This document shows positions 23,115-23,955 of a stretch of DNA of 23,955 nucleotides, one piece after another. Where the stretch lies: the NCBI GenBank assembly GCA_002296285.1, contig DBHX01000066.1, forward strand, positions 3,261 to 27,215, written 5' to 3'. Each line of letters begins with the position of its first letter. The stretch's first letter is position 1. The position numbers were made by a program, and so were the translations under genes. The notes under the pieces are model-generated. The model saw only the letters and a list, made by a program, of their open reading frames with translations. It was not told where the DNA came from and did not search any database. The stretch is from a bacterium UBP8_UBA817 (GTDB lineage Bacteria; Margulisbacteria; Marinamargulisbacteria; UBA817).

Positions 23115-23692
23115 CTAATCGCCACCCGCCGCCATTGAGTCATTGATCATTAAAGCAACAAAATACGGGGATGTGCCAAGATGAAGATAAATTTCAGAAT
23201 GGCCAGAAACAGACATCTCACGGCCTTTCTCTAACCGATGTTGATCTGGAGTATCATCTGGGGTACCTGTAGTTGTATAACTAAATCGTCCATCCCCATC
23301 ATGTTTTTCTGTAACATTAGGGTTAGAATATAAGAAAGTACCGTTTGTGCTGCCATCCTCTACAAAAATATGACCATCTTATTGTTGACGAATACTTACA
23401 TCGCTTGCCCTGGTAATGCTACCTGCAAACCTATGAGCAAAATGCCATTGTCGCTGAGCATTATACGCTGCGAGACCATCCTAAGACGCTACATAAGCCT
23501 GTTCATTAAACGTCTCTCGATGAACCATGCTATCTGGAACAGTCCCCTATTAATAACCGCAACACCCGATTTAGTTAATTGATCAACGACTGATATAGAA
23601 GCTCCATCTTCAAAATTAGTCAGCGGCTTAACAGGTTCAATCTGCCTCCTTTCTTCAATATAAGTTGCTATAAATGCTTGAGTTACTCTCAT
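23115..23692 (-). pseudogene. Broken FHA-domain protein gene
   Basis: An ATG at 23692 behind AAAGGAG opens a frame (MRVTQAFIATYIEERRQ...) that stops at 23489. Restoring one base at the GGGG run (plus CCCC 23544-23547) joins SGVAVINRG to TVPDSMVHRETFNEQAYVAS. This new frame runs to TAG at 23115-23117 but contains TAG (23481-23483) and TAA (23379-23381). The downstream part is a recognisable forkhead-associated domain: DGHIFVEDGSTNGTFLYSN, then RLEKGREMSVSGHSEIYLHLG. Its STNGTF motif is the classic phosphothreonine-side loop. FHA domains bind phosphothreonine peptides and often serve in Ser/Thr kinase signalling or secretion control. With one frameshift and two stops the ~192-codon gene is almost surely inactive. 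The leader and ribosome site resemble those of the frame starting at 18354. Confidence 0.8.
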
Positions 23693-23768
23693 AATTACAC
23701 ACTCTCCTTTATTTCTTTAATCTAGATCTAAAATAATACACAATTCAATATTAGTAAATAAAATAGAT

Positions 23769-23811
23769 TATAATTCATAATTTATTAATAAAATAACACT
23801 ATAATTCATAA
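23769..23811. repeat. 12-bp direct repeat TATAATTCATAA, two copies
   Basis: TATAATTCATAA occurs at 23769-23780 and 23800-23811, start to start 31 bp, close to three helical turns. It lies about 80-120 bp upstream of the FHA pseudogene start. Two regulator half-sites or chance in AT-rich DNA are both possible. Confidence 0.4.
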
Positions 23812-23954
23812 AAGCAATTGAAATAAAGGATTTTAAAAGAATATAAAATTTTCAACTTAGCCAGGTCAAGAACTGACATTAATAAAAGACGTCTATTTAA
23901 GGTATTGGTAAATAAACAGATAATAGCAAGGGCTACAGACCTGCCGCGATAATG
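23799..23954 (-). pseudogene. Possible 3' end of a decayed membrane transporter gene, running off the window
   Basis: A minus-strand frame open to the window edge encodes 51 residues, beginning HYRGRSVALAIICLFTN, and ends on TAG at 23799-23801. YRGRSVALAI followed by a hydrophobic stretch loosely resembles the RGR/K motif before the penultimate helix of sugar-porter MFS transporters. The remainder is poor and merges into AT-rich sequence. It is short, partial and may be noncoding. Confidence 0.2.
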
Positions 23955-23955
23955 T

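Larger units (their letters stand above)
23693..23955. other. AT-rich region at the window edge
   Basis: Positions 23700-23860 are strongly AT-rich, like the leaders of the other accessory genes, and hold the AAAGGAG site of the FHA pseudogene. From about 23860 the composition returns to normal. Apart from a 12-bp direct repeat and a short open frame at the edge, nothing else can be supported. Confidence 0.4.

Noticed and set aside
1..23955. CRISPR array, insertion sequence, toxin-antitoxin or defence genes
   Set aside because: No regularly spaced repeats, transposase motifs, terminal inverted repeats or recognisable defence domains were found on either strand.

Overview
The window looks like a piece of a Gram-negative bacterial chromosome with low to moderate GC. 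The evidence is an LptC/LptA-type protein (outer-membrane lipopolysaccharide export), a secreted gamma-glutamyltransferase and subtilase, sigma-54, the MEP isoprenoid gene ispD and de novo purine genes. The lineage cannot be fixed from sequence alone. The zinc-less S4 protein and the FlgD-like 'YPNPFN...WDGRD...VPNGVY' tail on the subtilase are commoner in FCB-group, Elusimicrobia or Margulisbacteria-like lineages than in Proteobacteria, but this is a weak inference. TGA is a genuine stop here (purH, recD2 and the MBL hydrolase end on it), so the standard bacterial code applies.

Layout. (1) 67-3395: ggt (+) and pyrG (-) meet tail to tail with overlapping stop codons. (2) 3434-4935, accessory island 1: a C7T7 tract, a small Cys-rich membrane protein (-), an AT-only divergent intergenic region, and a secreted Cys-rich protein (+) interrupted by an in-frame TGA. 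(3) 4940-10293: a minus-strand cluster tRNA-Thr(GGT) > purM > purN > purH > recD2. (4) 10385-12832: rpsD followed directly by a secreted subtilase (-). (5) 12952-15653: a plus-strand cluster of a YeeZ-like SDR, an LptC-LptA-like protein and ispD. (6) 15656-18354, accessory island 2: a C8T7 tract and what reads as one ~895-codon surface-protein gene split by three 1-nt frameshifts. (7) 18544-23068: a tightly packed minus-strand cluster MBL hydrolase > LemA-like > proC > yggT > tsaD > rpoN. (8) 23115-23955, accessory island 3: a broken FHA-domain gene, AT-rich DNA, and possibly the decayed end of a transporter gene at the window edge.

Two patterns stand out. First, the housekeeping genes are intact, while the accessory genes (secreted or membrane proteins with S/T/P-rich stalks, Cys-flanked modules and a C-terminal membrane segment, plus an FHA protein) are nearly all interrupted. 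All four inferred frameshifts have the same sign (1 nt missing) and lie at homopolymers. A ~75-residue Cys-flanked module with a central S[RK]xx[IL]xQ core occurs three times in two of these proteins. Both of those genes also end next to the same A7G7-8 purine tract. This family is the best candidate here for something undescribed. Second, several housekeeping genes have a -10-like hexamer so close to the start codon that leaderless or near-leaderless mRNAs are predicted, whereas the accessory genes carry strong AAGGAG-type ribosome sites after long AT-rich leaders.

No CRISPR array, IS element, prophage gene or rRNA was seen. No gene-free stretch exceeds 300 bases; the longest are 4034-4203, 18355-18543 and 23693-23955.
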